NCBI GenBank assembly: GCA_017520105.1
Contig: JAFWRL010000223.1
Location: 1 to 7,827 of the forward strand
Reading direction: 5' to 3'
Source of the DNA: Fibrobacter sp.
GTDB taxonomy: Bacteria; Fibrobacterota; Fibrobacteria; Fibrobacterales; Fibrobacteraceae
DNA: 7,827 nt
Shown here: positions 1-6,161 of the stretch, one piece after another
Layout: every line of letters starts with the position of its first letter
Numbering within the stretch: the stretch's first letter is position 1
Position numbers and translations under genes: made by a program
The notes under the pieces: generated by a model
Told to the model about the DNA's origin: nothing
What the model saw: the letters and a program-made list of their open reading frames with translations, nothing else
The model's database searches: none

Positions 1-147
1 ATGGAGGCCTGCGCCACTCGGGTACGGGAACATGTCCAGGCAGTAATACTTGGGCTTGGACTTATCGGTGCCCGTCTTGAAAGTTTGATGTTCTTCCCAG
101 TAGGCTTGCCACTTGGTTTCGATCTCTTGCGGATTGTACTTTGCCAT
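1..147 (-). CDS. leuS: Leucyl-tRNA synthetase, N-terminal 49 codons (cut by window edge)
   Basis: Cytoplasmic class I aminoacyl-tRNA synthetase that activates leucine and charges tRNA-Leu. Read on the minus strand from the ATG at 147-145, the protein begins [17 protein letters not shown], the usual LeuS opening in which YNPxxIExKWQxYW precedes the Rossmann fold. It continues through [19 protein letters not shown], the stretch that leads into the class I HIGH motif (HVGH in LeuS). The window ends on the first His of that motif, so the catalytic, editing and anticodon-binding domains lie outside. The start is supported by a Shine-Dalgarno GAGGT nine bases upstream and by the conserved N-terminus. 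No frame damage is visible. The identification rests on this conserved block and is close to certain despite the short piece. Confidence 0.95.
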   Translation of the reverse strand, partial: MAKYNPQEIETKWQAYWEEHQTFKTGTDKSKPKYYCLDMFPYPSGAGLH

Positions 148-156
148 TGCTTTATA

Positions 157-161
157 CCTCG
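157..161 (-). promoter_or_regulatory. Shine-Dalgarno site of leuS
   Basis: Minus-strand GAGGT lies nine bases before the leuS ATG. It fixes the start codon. It contrasts with the beta-barrel, SpeE-like and metH genes in this window, which have no recognisable Shine-Dalgarno sequence. Confidence 0.7.
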
Positions 162-174
162 GTATGGTTCTGCT

Positions 175-205
175 AGACGAAAGACGAGAGACGAAAGACG
201 AAAGA
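175..205. repeat. Heptamer tandem array, (AGACGAR) x 4
   Basis: Four head-to-tail 7 bp units are present: AGACGAA (175-181), AGACGAG (182-188), AGACGAA (189-195) and AGACGAA (196-202), followed by a partial AGA. Only one base differs among the 28. On the leuS coding strand the unit reads YTCGTCT. The array lies 14 bp upstream of the leuS Shine-Dalgarno site, so it is probably transcribed as 5' leader or sits against the promoter. The length resembles the heptanucleotide short tandem repeats known from cyanobacteria, but the sequence is not one I recognise from them. Confidence 0.85.
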
Positions 206-277
206 ATTCGTCGAGCCTGTCCAACAGTCTTGCCGCTTGCAGAACTTCATTAAATTTTCGAGGCTAAAGATAGAAAC

Positions 278-302
278 TTAAAAAGCCCCGCATTGCGGAG
301 CT
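278..302 (-). terminator. Rho-independent terminator of the lipoprotein gene
   Basis: On the minus strand AGCTCCGC, loop AAT, GCGGGGCT forms an eight-pair stem (one G-U) at 302-284, followed by a T run at 284-280. It lies about 40 bp past the TAG of the lipoprotein gene and upstream of leuS in the same direction, so it should stop lipoprotein transcripts from entering leuS. Confidence 0.82.
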
Positions 303-343
303 GAATGCAAAAGAGCGTTACAAAATCATCAAACCGATATTAT

Positions 344-1519
344 CTATTCCGGTTTCTGTTCACCTAAATTATTCCACTTGCCGCTAGAGCATTTGAAATA
401 CAAGTCCTTTGAAGAATGGTAAGGTGCATAATGGTATTTCTCTATTTTTCCTTCATTTGCAGCATCACATTTTTCTTCAGTCCATCCAGCATCGGTATAA
501 ATGAAGACTGCAATATTTGCCGTTTTTAATCTATTAAAACGCGGATCCCCGCCAGCACCTAGTACCAAATCGCCACACCAGTAATCCGTTTGCACGTCAT
601 CATAAGAAGCGAGGCTGACGCTATTACGATTCTCCTCGCACTGAGCTTGAACCGCAGCAGCCAAAGGAGCAACGCGATCCAAATCAATCCAAGTCCCTTG
701 TTCGCACTTGAAATAGTAATTATTTCGATAATAGGAAGCAGAATCCGAAAGCTGTACTGGTATAGTGTCCACAACGCCTTCACGTTCCGCATCGCATTTT
801 GGGAGAAGCCTCAACGCTCTCTGGTACCGAGATTCTTTCCAAGTTCCCTGCTTGCACTCGTAATAAGTCCATTCCGAGGGTCCGACTTGCACAGAATCGA
901 CAAAGTTTTCGTTATCGGCCTTACATTTAGGTAAATCCTCCACCTGATAAACAGACGTCCCTGACGATTTCGAAGATACAGAACCGCTATTATATTCATC
1001 AGCTCCAATTTTCACCCACTGACTGTCAGCGCACTTGTAATATAAGGCTCCTGGCAAACGCATATTCCGAAAACCATAAATTTCCTTGCGGCCTTCGTTT
1101 TCGGCATTGCATTTTACTTCTTGCCATCCATTTTCTGCATAGGAATAAAGAGAAATTTCGGCACGTTCCAAAATCGAAAACACTTCTTTGATACCAGCGC
1201 CATAGGCTTCACCCAAACAAAAATACTCCGTTTTCACGCCATCGAACGCAACGATACTAACACCATCATGTTGTTCGTTACATTTCTCATTCAACCTTTC
1301 CATCGAAGGGCGCTCAATTTCTTGAGCCGAACTACTCGAAACCTTATTGCTGGAAGATTCCGAACTTGAAATAGCCACGCTGCTCGACGATTCTACAGCC
1401 GACGATTCAGTGGCCACAGGCGTCGGATTACTCCCAGCATCGTCACTGCACGCCGAGAACATCAACAACGAGAAAGATGCCAGCACCGCCAGCACAGAAA
1501 CATGATTCCTTTTGAGCAT
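344..1519 (-). CDS. Secreted lipoprotein with serine-rich spacer and paired-cysteine repeats
   Basis: A 391-residue envelope lipoprotein of unknown function. Residues 1-23 form a signal peptide (KR, hydrophobic core, FSA) before the probable lipidated Cys24; the -3 residue is Phe, a little unusual for a lipobox. SDD follows the Cys, and residues 36-64 are a Ser-rich spacer typical of Fibrobacter surface proteins. The rest holds twelve cysteines in six spaced pairs: 80/101, 137/163, 199/222, 242/272, 294/315 and 351/377. Most pairs end in a YYxC-x2-GxW-like motif (W168, W227, W277, W382). Residues 80-168 match 294-382 without gaps (offset 214, about 37% identity by eye). The pairs probably form disulfides after export. 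The start is fixed by AGGGGG eight bases upstream and by the signal peptide. I recognise no named domain; a ligand-binding or surface-adhesion role is possible but unsupported. Confidence 0.85.
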   Translation of the reverse strand: MLKRNHVSVLAVLASFSLLMFSACSDDAGSNPTPVATESSAVESSSSVAISSSESSSNKVSSSSAQEIERPSMERLNEKCNEQHDGVSIVAFDGVKTEYFCLGEAYGAGIKEVFSILERAEISLYSYAENGWQEVKCNAENEGRKEIYGFRNMRLPGALYYKCADSQWVKIGADEYNSGSVSSKSSGTSVYQVEDLPKCKADNENFVDSVQVGPSEWTYYECKQGTWKESRYQRALRLLPKCDAEREGVVDTIPVQLSDSASYYRNNYYFKCEQGTWIDLDRVAPLAAAVQAQCEENRNSVSLASYDDVQTDYWCGDLVLGAGGDPRFNRLKTANIAVFIYTDAGWTEEKCDAANEGKIEKYHYAPYHSSKDLYFKCSSGKWNNLGEQKPE

Positions 1520-1527
1520 AAAAACGG

Positions 1528-1533
1528 CCCCCT
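1528..1533 (-). promoter_or_regulatory. Shine-Dalgarno site of the lipoprotein gene
   Basis: Minus-strand AGGGGG lies eight bases before the ATG at 1519-1517. It confirms the start that includes the full signal peptide. The promoter further upstream (about 1550-1580, with TATAAG and TATAAA hexamers on the minus strand) is AT-rich, but neither hexamer has a convincing -35 partner, so I do not annotate it. Confidence 0.65.
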
Positions 1534-1699
1534 AAAAATTGACTCAAAACTTATACATAAAATACCTACTTACTTTATAGAAAACCAATTTTCTTGGAAA
1601 ATGAACGTAAGAAAAAATTTACTTAACCAAACAACGCACCCGGCAAAGAATTAGGGGTATTTCTTCCCTTTTTTCTTTCCGTTGTGCATCTCTATACGC

Positions 1700-1717
1700 G
1701 TTTATCACTCTGTAAAC
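1700..1717. other. Short inverted repeat in the divergent region
   Basis: GTTTA (1700-1704) and TAAAC (1713-1717) form a perfect five-base inverted repeat with an eight-base gap, followed on the plus strand by AATTTTTT. It lies 63 bp upstream of the beta-barrel promoter. It could be an operator half-site pair or a weak terminator that insulates the promoter, but such an AT-rich short repeat may be chance. Nothing else in the 275 bp between the two divergent genes stands out apart from the promoter near 1780. Confidence 0.25.
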
Positions 1718-1779
1718 AATTTTTTCTTATCATTTCACCCTTAATAAAATATTTTTAGGGTGTTGAACCATCTTCGTTT

Positions 1780-1788
1780 TGTTATAAT
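1780..1788 (+). promoter_or_regulatory. Extended -10 promoter of the beta-barrel gene
   Basis: TGTTATAAT is a perfect extended -10 element (TGn plus TATAAT at 1783-1788). A TTGAAC at 1763-1768 resembles a -35 box but is only 14 bp away, shorter than usual; the extended -10 may make it unnecessary. AT-rich DNA at 1741-1757 could act as an UP element. Only six bases separate the TATAAT from the ATG at 1795, so transcription would begin at or within a base or two of the start codon. Confidence 0.65.
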
Positions 1789-1794
1789 TCGACC

Positions 1795-2643
1795 ATGCTT
1801 TTAAAAAAATCTTGCCTACTCGCATCCATCATTTTAGCGCTCTCCGCGAGCGCCTTCGCACAATCCGATGACGATGAATGGATTTCTGCCGATTCCCCTA
1901 GTTCTTCAACAACAAGCAACACCTCCACGGGTTCTTACGACGGGACTTCCGACAGCGAATTTGCAAACGACGAAGAATACGCAAGCGCATATGCAAGGTA
2001 CAAGACGCAAACGACTTCGCGTTCCGAAATCAGCAAGCAGCGCAGTGAAGGATTTTCTCAGTCTGTGTTCCTCGGAGCACGTATCCAAGGCGGCTACAAT
2101 ACGTTCCTCGGCTCCAATTCCGATGGCTGGGGAGCAGGTTGGAATGCCGGTGCAGGTCTTATCATCAAAATTTCGATGTTCACAAAGAACTTCAGCCTTG
2201 TCCCAGAACTCACGTTCAACTACCGCCAGTACTATTACGAAAAAAACATGGAAGTTTACACGAACAAGGCAAAGCTCAATATTATGTTATTCGAGCTTCC
2301 GATTATGTTCCGCTACACTTTCGACCAGTATGATTTCTTTGCAGCAGCAGGTTTGCACCTGGGACTTAAGTTGATGGGCGATACGGAATTCACTTCTGAA
2401 GCCAACGGAGGCGTTGTCGCAAACAACACGACCAAGAGCACGAACACATTCGTTTCGACGAACATGGAAGTCGGCCTCGCTATCGAAGGCGGCTACATGC
2501 TCACGAGAAATACGCACATAAATCTCCGCATTGTCCAATGCTTTACAAATCTTCTGAACCAAGGCCTGACAGTGGAACCGTCCTTTACGAATTCCACGCT
2601 CCTCACGTTCTACACGAACCTCGGCATTTCGTTCCTGTTCTAA
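1795..2643 (+). CDS. Outer-membrane beta-barrel protein
   Basis: A 282-residue exported protein. Residues 1-22 are a type I signal peptide (LLKK, hydrophobic core, cleavage after AFA at Gln23). Residues 24-85 are acidic and Ser/Thr-rich, probably a flexible periplasmic or surface segment. From about residue 90 to the end, alternating amphipathic strands with aromatic girdles suggest roughly eight transmembrane strands: about 91-104, 112-127, 132-148, 158-174, 179-193, 222-236, 240-252 and 270-282. The ELPIMFRYTF strand (167-176) is the kind found in PorT/OMP beta-barrel families. The protein ends LGISFLF, a C-terminal Phe beta-signal expected for BAM insertion. The start is the only Met that keeps the signal peptide, yet it has no Shine-Dalgarno sequence. 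The specific role is unknown; small porin, structural protein and receptor are all possible. Confidence 0.85.
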   Translation: MLLKKSCLLASIILALSASAFAQSDDDEWISADSPSSSTTSNTSTGSYDGTSDSEFANDEEYASAYARYKTQTTSRSEISKQRSEGFSQSVFLGARIQGGYNTFLGSNSDGWGAGWNAGAGLIIKISMFTKNFSLVPELTFNYRQYYYEKNMEVYTNKAKLNIMLFELPIMFRYTFDQYDFFAAAGLHLGLKLMGDTEFTSEANGGVVANNTTKSTNTFVSTNMEVGLAIEGGYMLTRNTHINLRIVQCFTNLLNQGLTVEPSFTNSTLLTFYTNLGISFLF

Positions 2644-2671
2644 TTAGTCATTAGTCAGCGGTCATTGGTCA
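2644..2671. repeat. Heptamer tandem array, TTAGTCA-like x 4
   Basis: Directly after the beta-barrel stop codon come four 7 bp units in register: TTAGTCA (2644-2650), TTAGTCA (2651-2657), GCGGTCA (2658-2664) and TTGGTCA (2665-2671). The last four bases follow RGTCA or GGTCA in every unit. The period and copy number match the array upstream of leuS, although the sequence is different. Confidence 0.6.
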
Positions 2672-2694
2672 ATAGCAATTAACTGTCCAAAATT

Positions 2695-2726
2695 AAAAGG
2701 AAGCGCCAACGCTTCCTTTTGTTTTT
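2695..2726 (+). terminator. Rho-independent terminator of the beta-barrel gene, possibly bidirectional
   Basis: AAAAGGAAGCG (2695-2705), loop CCAA, CGCTTCCTTTT (2710-2720) is a perfect 11-pair stem followed by GTTTTT. It lies 52 bp after the TAA. On the minus strand the same stem is followed by TTTTAATTTT, so it could also stop transcription arriving from the convergent SpeE-like gene, which has no terminator of its own near its stop codon. Confidence 0.92.
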
Positions 2727-2734
2727 ATGCATTC

Positions 2735-3063
2735 GTCATGTTTAGCACAAAGCATCCCGTCATGCCAAGTCCAATGACAATAGCACGTTCTTCTGTCATG
2801 AAAGACGAATGCTCTTTTCCGTCATGTTGAGCCCAAAGCATCCCGTCATGTTGAGCCCGCAGGGCGAAACATCCAGTGACGTTTAACGGCACAAAAACAG
2901 CACAAACGCGGCATGATGATTTTGTCATGCCCGACTTGAACGGGCATCGCCTTTTCACACTTCAAGAATTAACTGGATTCTTCACCCCTTTCGGGCTTCA
3001 GAATGACGAGATGCGCTTCGCTTACTCAGGATGACAAGATACGCACCACTTACTCAGGGACTG
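2735..3063. repeat. Mosaic of GTCAT-headed dispersed hairpin repeats
   Basis: This fills most of the 429 bp convergent intergenic region. Plus-strand units begin with GTCAT at 2735, 2759, 2795, 2821, 2845 and 2924. Minus-strand units begin with GTCAT at 3035 and 3007, and a degenerate one starts near 3063. Unit lengths are mostly 24-36 bp. The units at 2735 and 2821 differ at only two of 24 positions. The units at 2845-2880 and 3007-2972 are both 36 bp or close to it and end in ATCCAGT. They belong to the widespread type of intergenic repeat that reads GTCATYCTGAG...GGATC. The two orientations point toward each other. I see no gene here; open frames through the units are by-products of the repeats. 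Confidence 0.8.
2924..2957 (+). repeat. GTCAT hairpin repeat, copy 1 (GCCCG stem)
   Basis: After the GTC head, ATGCCCG (2927-2933) pairs with CGGGCAT (2941-2947) around the loop ACTTGAA, followed by the tail CGCCTTTTCAC. A second copy of the same unit occurs at 6257-6290, between the SpeE-like gene and metH, with a compensatory change in the stem. Confidence 0.8.
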
Positions 3064-3072
3064 TGCAAGCCG

Positions 3073-6000
3073 TTACTTTCTGCGGATTCTCGGGATTTCC
3101 TTCTGAATCAAGAGCTTCTCGATAGGCGTAAATTCTTCGTGCGGCTTGATCGCTTCCTTATAGATTACATCGGCGAGCGTCGGGTTGTGCGCAAGGAAAG
3201 CAATCAGAATCGCGTTGCGCAAGAAAAATTCATCCATCGCGCCAATCTCGTACTTCTCGTAGAAATTGGCAACATAGAATGCAGCCAACTTGTAGTCCTT
3301 TACACGGGCCGCTTCCATGATATTGAATTCATCCACGAGCGATTCCGGCAACGCACCCTTGTTCACAAGGTTCCGCATTTTTACGTAAACCTTATTCGTA
3401 TCACGCGCTTCCATCGGGACGCCACGCATCCATTCCACATATTCCATGCGGAACTTTTTCCATTCAGGCGATGATTCCGAGACCTTGAATTTCGGACGCA
3501 CGAGGCTATCGACCGCCGTCGCAGAATCAGCGACATTTTCTGAAGCAATCGACAGAGAATCGGTGGCATTAGCAGAATCGTTGCCGTTCACAGCGAGCAT
3601 CGCCGAGATGCCTTCGAAAATTTTCATGCGTTTTTCGACTTCCTTCATGTATGCGAGGAGCGCACGTCTGCGATACTTATCCGTCCCCGCCTTGAGCATC
3701 GACTGTACTATTACCGGTCTGCGGAGCGCGTAATCCGCCGAATCCAGATATTCCGGCCAACAAATTTCGCAGCTATCGAACACCTGTACAATGCGAGCGT
3801 TCGAATGCACGAAGCGTGCTTCTTCCGCCTTGTTATCCACCATCGGAATAAACGTACTGTTCGGTTCCACGCCATCCAAAAGTGACTTCACCATCTTGGA
3901 TGTAAACAAGAAGTTCTGTTCGCCAAAGAAATCCGGGTCACGATGTATTCGCTTGAATTCCTTCACGAGTTCGGGATCCGTATGGAATCTTCCAATCGCA
4001 CGCTGCATCACAGGCTCGTCACTGGCGACAATGATAATGTCCGGTTCTTCAGGCGCCTTGTACAAACTCACATACGGGAACGTCACGTCAAGCGCCTTCA
4101 AGATGTTGAGGAACAGCAAGTCGTTAAATTCGTATGTCTGAATCCACTGCACCCAAAGTCCGCCCGGTTTCATATAGCGGCGCATTTTCGCATAAAATTC
4201 ATGGCTGAACAAACTTGCAACACCGCTCACCCACGGGTTACTCGGCACGCTGATCATCAAATCGTACTTACGGCGGTTCGTGAGGAAGAACGTCTGCGCA
4301 TCGTCAATAAAAATGTGAATGCGCGGGTCGTCGTAACCGCGGGCATTCCACGGATAAAATCCGCGTGCGAGGTTCATCATCTCTTCTTCAATTTCCACGC
4401 AATCAAAATCTCGCAACAGTGGGTCTGCAAGCAGGTAATGCGCTCCCATGCCACTGCCAAAGCCGACCATTGCGGCATCGTAAGGCTTGTCCTTCATGGC
4501 CATCGGCATAAATGCGGTCGCCGCTTGCGTAAGTTCGTCGCCTTCAATCGGCTTTTCGCGATTCTTGCTCATGCTCGCATCGGCCTTGCCGTTCGTCTTC
4601 ACATAATAATGCACATCGGATTCATGGAAACTGATTGTCGCCGTTTTGCCATCGCGCACCACAATCTTCTCGTCTGGGTGCAAATTCTTGTAAGCGCGGA
4701 ACGCCCCTGACGTAATCATGTGCGGGTCGAAATTCACAAAGAACGAAGGCAAAATCATCACCGCCGTCATCACGTAGAAGAGCACGCTATAGCGGAACTT
4801 TTTGCGATAAATGACGAGCAGGATAAAGCCAATCATAAAGTCGAGCACAGCTGCGAGCACCAGCGAACCCTTGAGCTGCAAAAGCGGTAACAGCAAAAGC
4901 CCACCGCCTGCCGAACCGAGAATGGAACCCACGGTGTTCCAACCATAGACCTTGCCAATCGGGGCTTCGCTCTTGAACGCACGCGTCAAAATCAACGTAA
5001 TCAGCGGAAGCGTCATGCCCGCGAAGAAACTCGTCGGCACCATCCAGAAAATCGAAAGCACGTACTTGAAAATGCTCCAGCAAACATAACCGTCATTCGT
5101 CGTATTGAAAATCTGGTTCGCCACATTCATGCCTTCCCAGAACGGCTTGTAAAAGTACAGCGTGCAAAGCGCAAAGAATCCCATGAAAATCTGCGCGAGC
5201 GAAAGCACCACGAGCGAATCCTTCTTCAACAGCTTTCCGCTCACGGCGCTGCCAATGGCAAGGCCCAAGATAAACGCCGAAAGCATCTGGTCAAAGCTGT
5301 GGCTCGACGAACCCATCAACAGCGAGAGCAAACGAATCCAGACGATTTCATAGACAAACGAAGTGAGGCCCGTAATCCCCGCAATCCAGAACCACATGTT
5401 CTTCGGCGGCATGGCGAGCTTGTGTTCCGCCACATAGTCTTCGTTGAGCGGTTCCGCGCGCGTTTCGCGAACTCTCGCCGCATCCCCGCCAGCCGTTGCC
5501 AACGCCCCAGCGCCCTCCTCTTCGAGTTCTTCTTCGTGCGTCGAAGGCGCCGTATAGCCGATATAACAGAATATCGCCGCCAGCAAAAAGTTAATCGAAG
5601 CCGCCACGCACAAAGTTGCATGGTTACCCAGCACAGGAATGAGCGTATAGCTTGTGAACAAAATACCAATAGCACTGCCAAGGCTATTCGTAAAGTAAAG
5701 CATCGGGAGCGAAACTTCGGCACCGCTCTTTCGCATGAGCCCCGCCGCAATGAATGGGAACGTCATACCCACCGCAATCGCAATCGGGAGTGTCGAACCC
5801 GTGGCCAAAACCACCTTCAGAATCTCCGCCCCGCGCGAACTCAGCGACGCCACATAGCTCGAATCGTAGAAATAATCCGTGAGCCAGATGTACATCGGAT
5901 GGTAAATGATGCCGCCAATGCCGATGCCCAGTTCCACCGCCGCATACCCGAGCAGGGGCCGCTTCACCTTCTCGACAAGTTTGCCCGCGACAAAACTGCC

Positions 6001-6153
6001 AATCGCAAGCCCGCCCATGTAAATGCAGAGCGTGAGCACCTGACCATAGCTCGAATGCCCGAGGAAAAGTTTAAGGTACCTGGCCCACGAACCTTCATAA
6101 ATGAGTCCTGCAAAGCCAGAAAGGGCAAAAAGCGCATAAATAAGTATATTCAT
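3073..6153 (-). CDS. Polytopic membrane protein fused to a spermidine-synthase-like domain
   Basis: A 1026-residue inner-membrane protein. Residues 5-200 and 255-450 are two homologous membrane blocks, joined by an acidic linker (205-250). Both carry YExxW (Y19, Y268), GLAIGS followed by GKL (48-59, 297-308) and GMTxP (129, 379), at an offset of about 250. Residues 495-560 resemble the beta domain of SpeE (DGKTATIS, NGKADAS, DELTQ). Residues 561-710 are a Rossmann aminopropyl/methyltransferase-like fold with GFGSGMG (564-570), VEIE (586-589) and DDA (617-619). The catalytic DxxD of true spermidine synthases aligns with V636 and N639 in SVPSNPWVSG, so ordinary aminopropyl transfer is unlikely. 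Residues 716-1026 are a soluble tail with an Asp/Ser/Ala-rich spacer near 858-884. The start directly precedes the first membrane helix; no Shine-Dalgarno sequence is seen. No neighbouring polyamine genes are present. Substrate and reaction are unknown. Confidence 0.88.
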   Translation of the reverse strand: MNILIYALFALSGFAGLIYEGSWARYLKLFLGHSSYGQVLTLCIYMGGLAIGSFVAGKLVEKVKRPLLGYAAVELGIGIGGIIYHPMYIWLTDYFYDSSYVASLSSRGAEILKVVLATGSTLPIAIAVGMTFPFIAAGLMRKSGAEVSLPMLYFTNSLGSAIGILFTSYTLIPVLGNHATLCVAASINFLLAAIFCYIGYTAPSTHEEELEEEGAGALATAGGDAARVRETRAEPLNEDYVAEHKLAMPPKNMWFWIAGITGLTSFVYEIVWIRLLSLLMGSSSHSFDQMLSAFILGLAIGSAVSGKLLKKDSLVVLSLAQIFMGFFALCTLYFYKPFWEGMNVANQIFNTTNDGYVCWSIFKYVLSIFWMVPTSFFAGMTLPLITLILTRAFKSEAPIGKVYGWNTVGSILGSAGGGLLLLPLLQLKGSLVLAAVLDFMIGFILLVIYRKKFRYSVLFYVMTAVMILPSFFVNFDPHMITSGAFRAYKNLHPDEKIVVRDGKTATISFHESDVHYYVKTNGKADASMSKNREKPIEGDELTQAATAFMPMAMKDKPYDAAMVGFGSGMGAHYLLADPLLRDFDCVEIEEEMMNLARGFYPWNARGYDDPRIHIFIDDAQTFFLTNRRKYDLMISVPSNPWVSGVASLFSHEFYAKMRRYMKPGGLWVQWIQTYEFNDLLFLNILKALDVTFPYVSLYKAPEEPDIIIVASDEPVMQRAIGRFHTDPELVKEFKRIHRDPDFFGEQNFLFTSKMVKSLLDGVEPNSTFIPMVDNKAEEARFVHSNARIVQVFDSCEICWPEYLDSADYALRRPVIVQSMLKAGTDKYRRRALLAYMKEVEKRMKIFEGISAMLAVNGNDSANATDSLSIASENVADSATAVDSLVRPKFKVSESSPEWKKFRMEYVEWMRGVPMEARDTNKVYVKMRNLVNKGALPESLVDEFNIMEAARVKDYKLAAFYVANFYEKYEIGAMDEFFLRNAILIAFLAHNPTLADVIYKEAIKPHEEFTPIEKLLIQKEIPRIRRK

Positions 6154-6161
6154 GGTGCAAA

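Noticed and set aside
1..267. An 88-codon plus-strand frame at the left edge
   Set aside because: It overlaps the conserved start of leuS on the other strand and runs through the heptamer array.
1651..1677. A terminator-like AGGG...CCCTTTTTT in the divergent region
   Set aside because: The stem is only four pairs with a nine-base loop, and no plus-strand gene lies upstream for it to terminate.
2725..2958. A 77-codon minus-strand frame in the convergent intergenic region
   Set aside because: It is composed of GTCAT repeat units read through. Recurring peptides such as AQHDG and MTGCF are the repeat in translation, not a protein signal.
2735..3063. A CRISPR array
   Set aside because: The units are repeated in both orientations, vary in length and sequence, and abut one another instead of alternating with unique spacers of constant size. 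There are no cas genes nearby.
3943..4710. A 255-codon plus-strand open frame opposite the SpeE-like gene
   Set aside because: It is antisense to the conserved Rossmann domain, and its composition is typical of a shadow frame.
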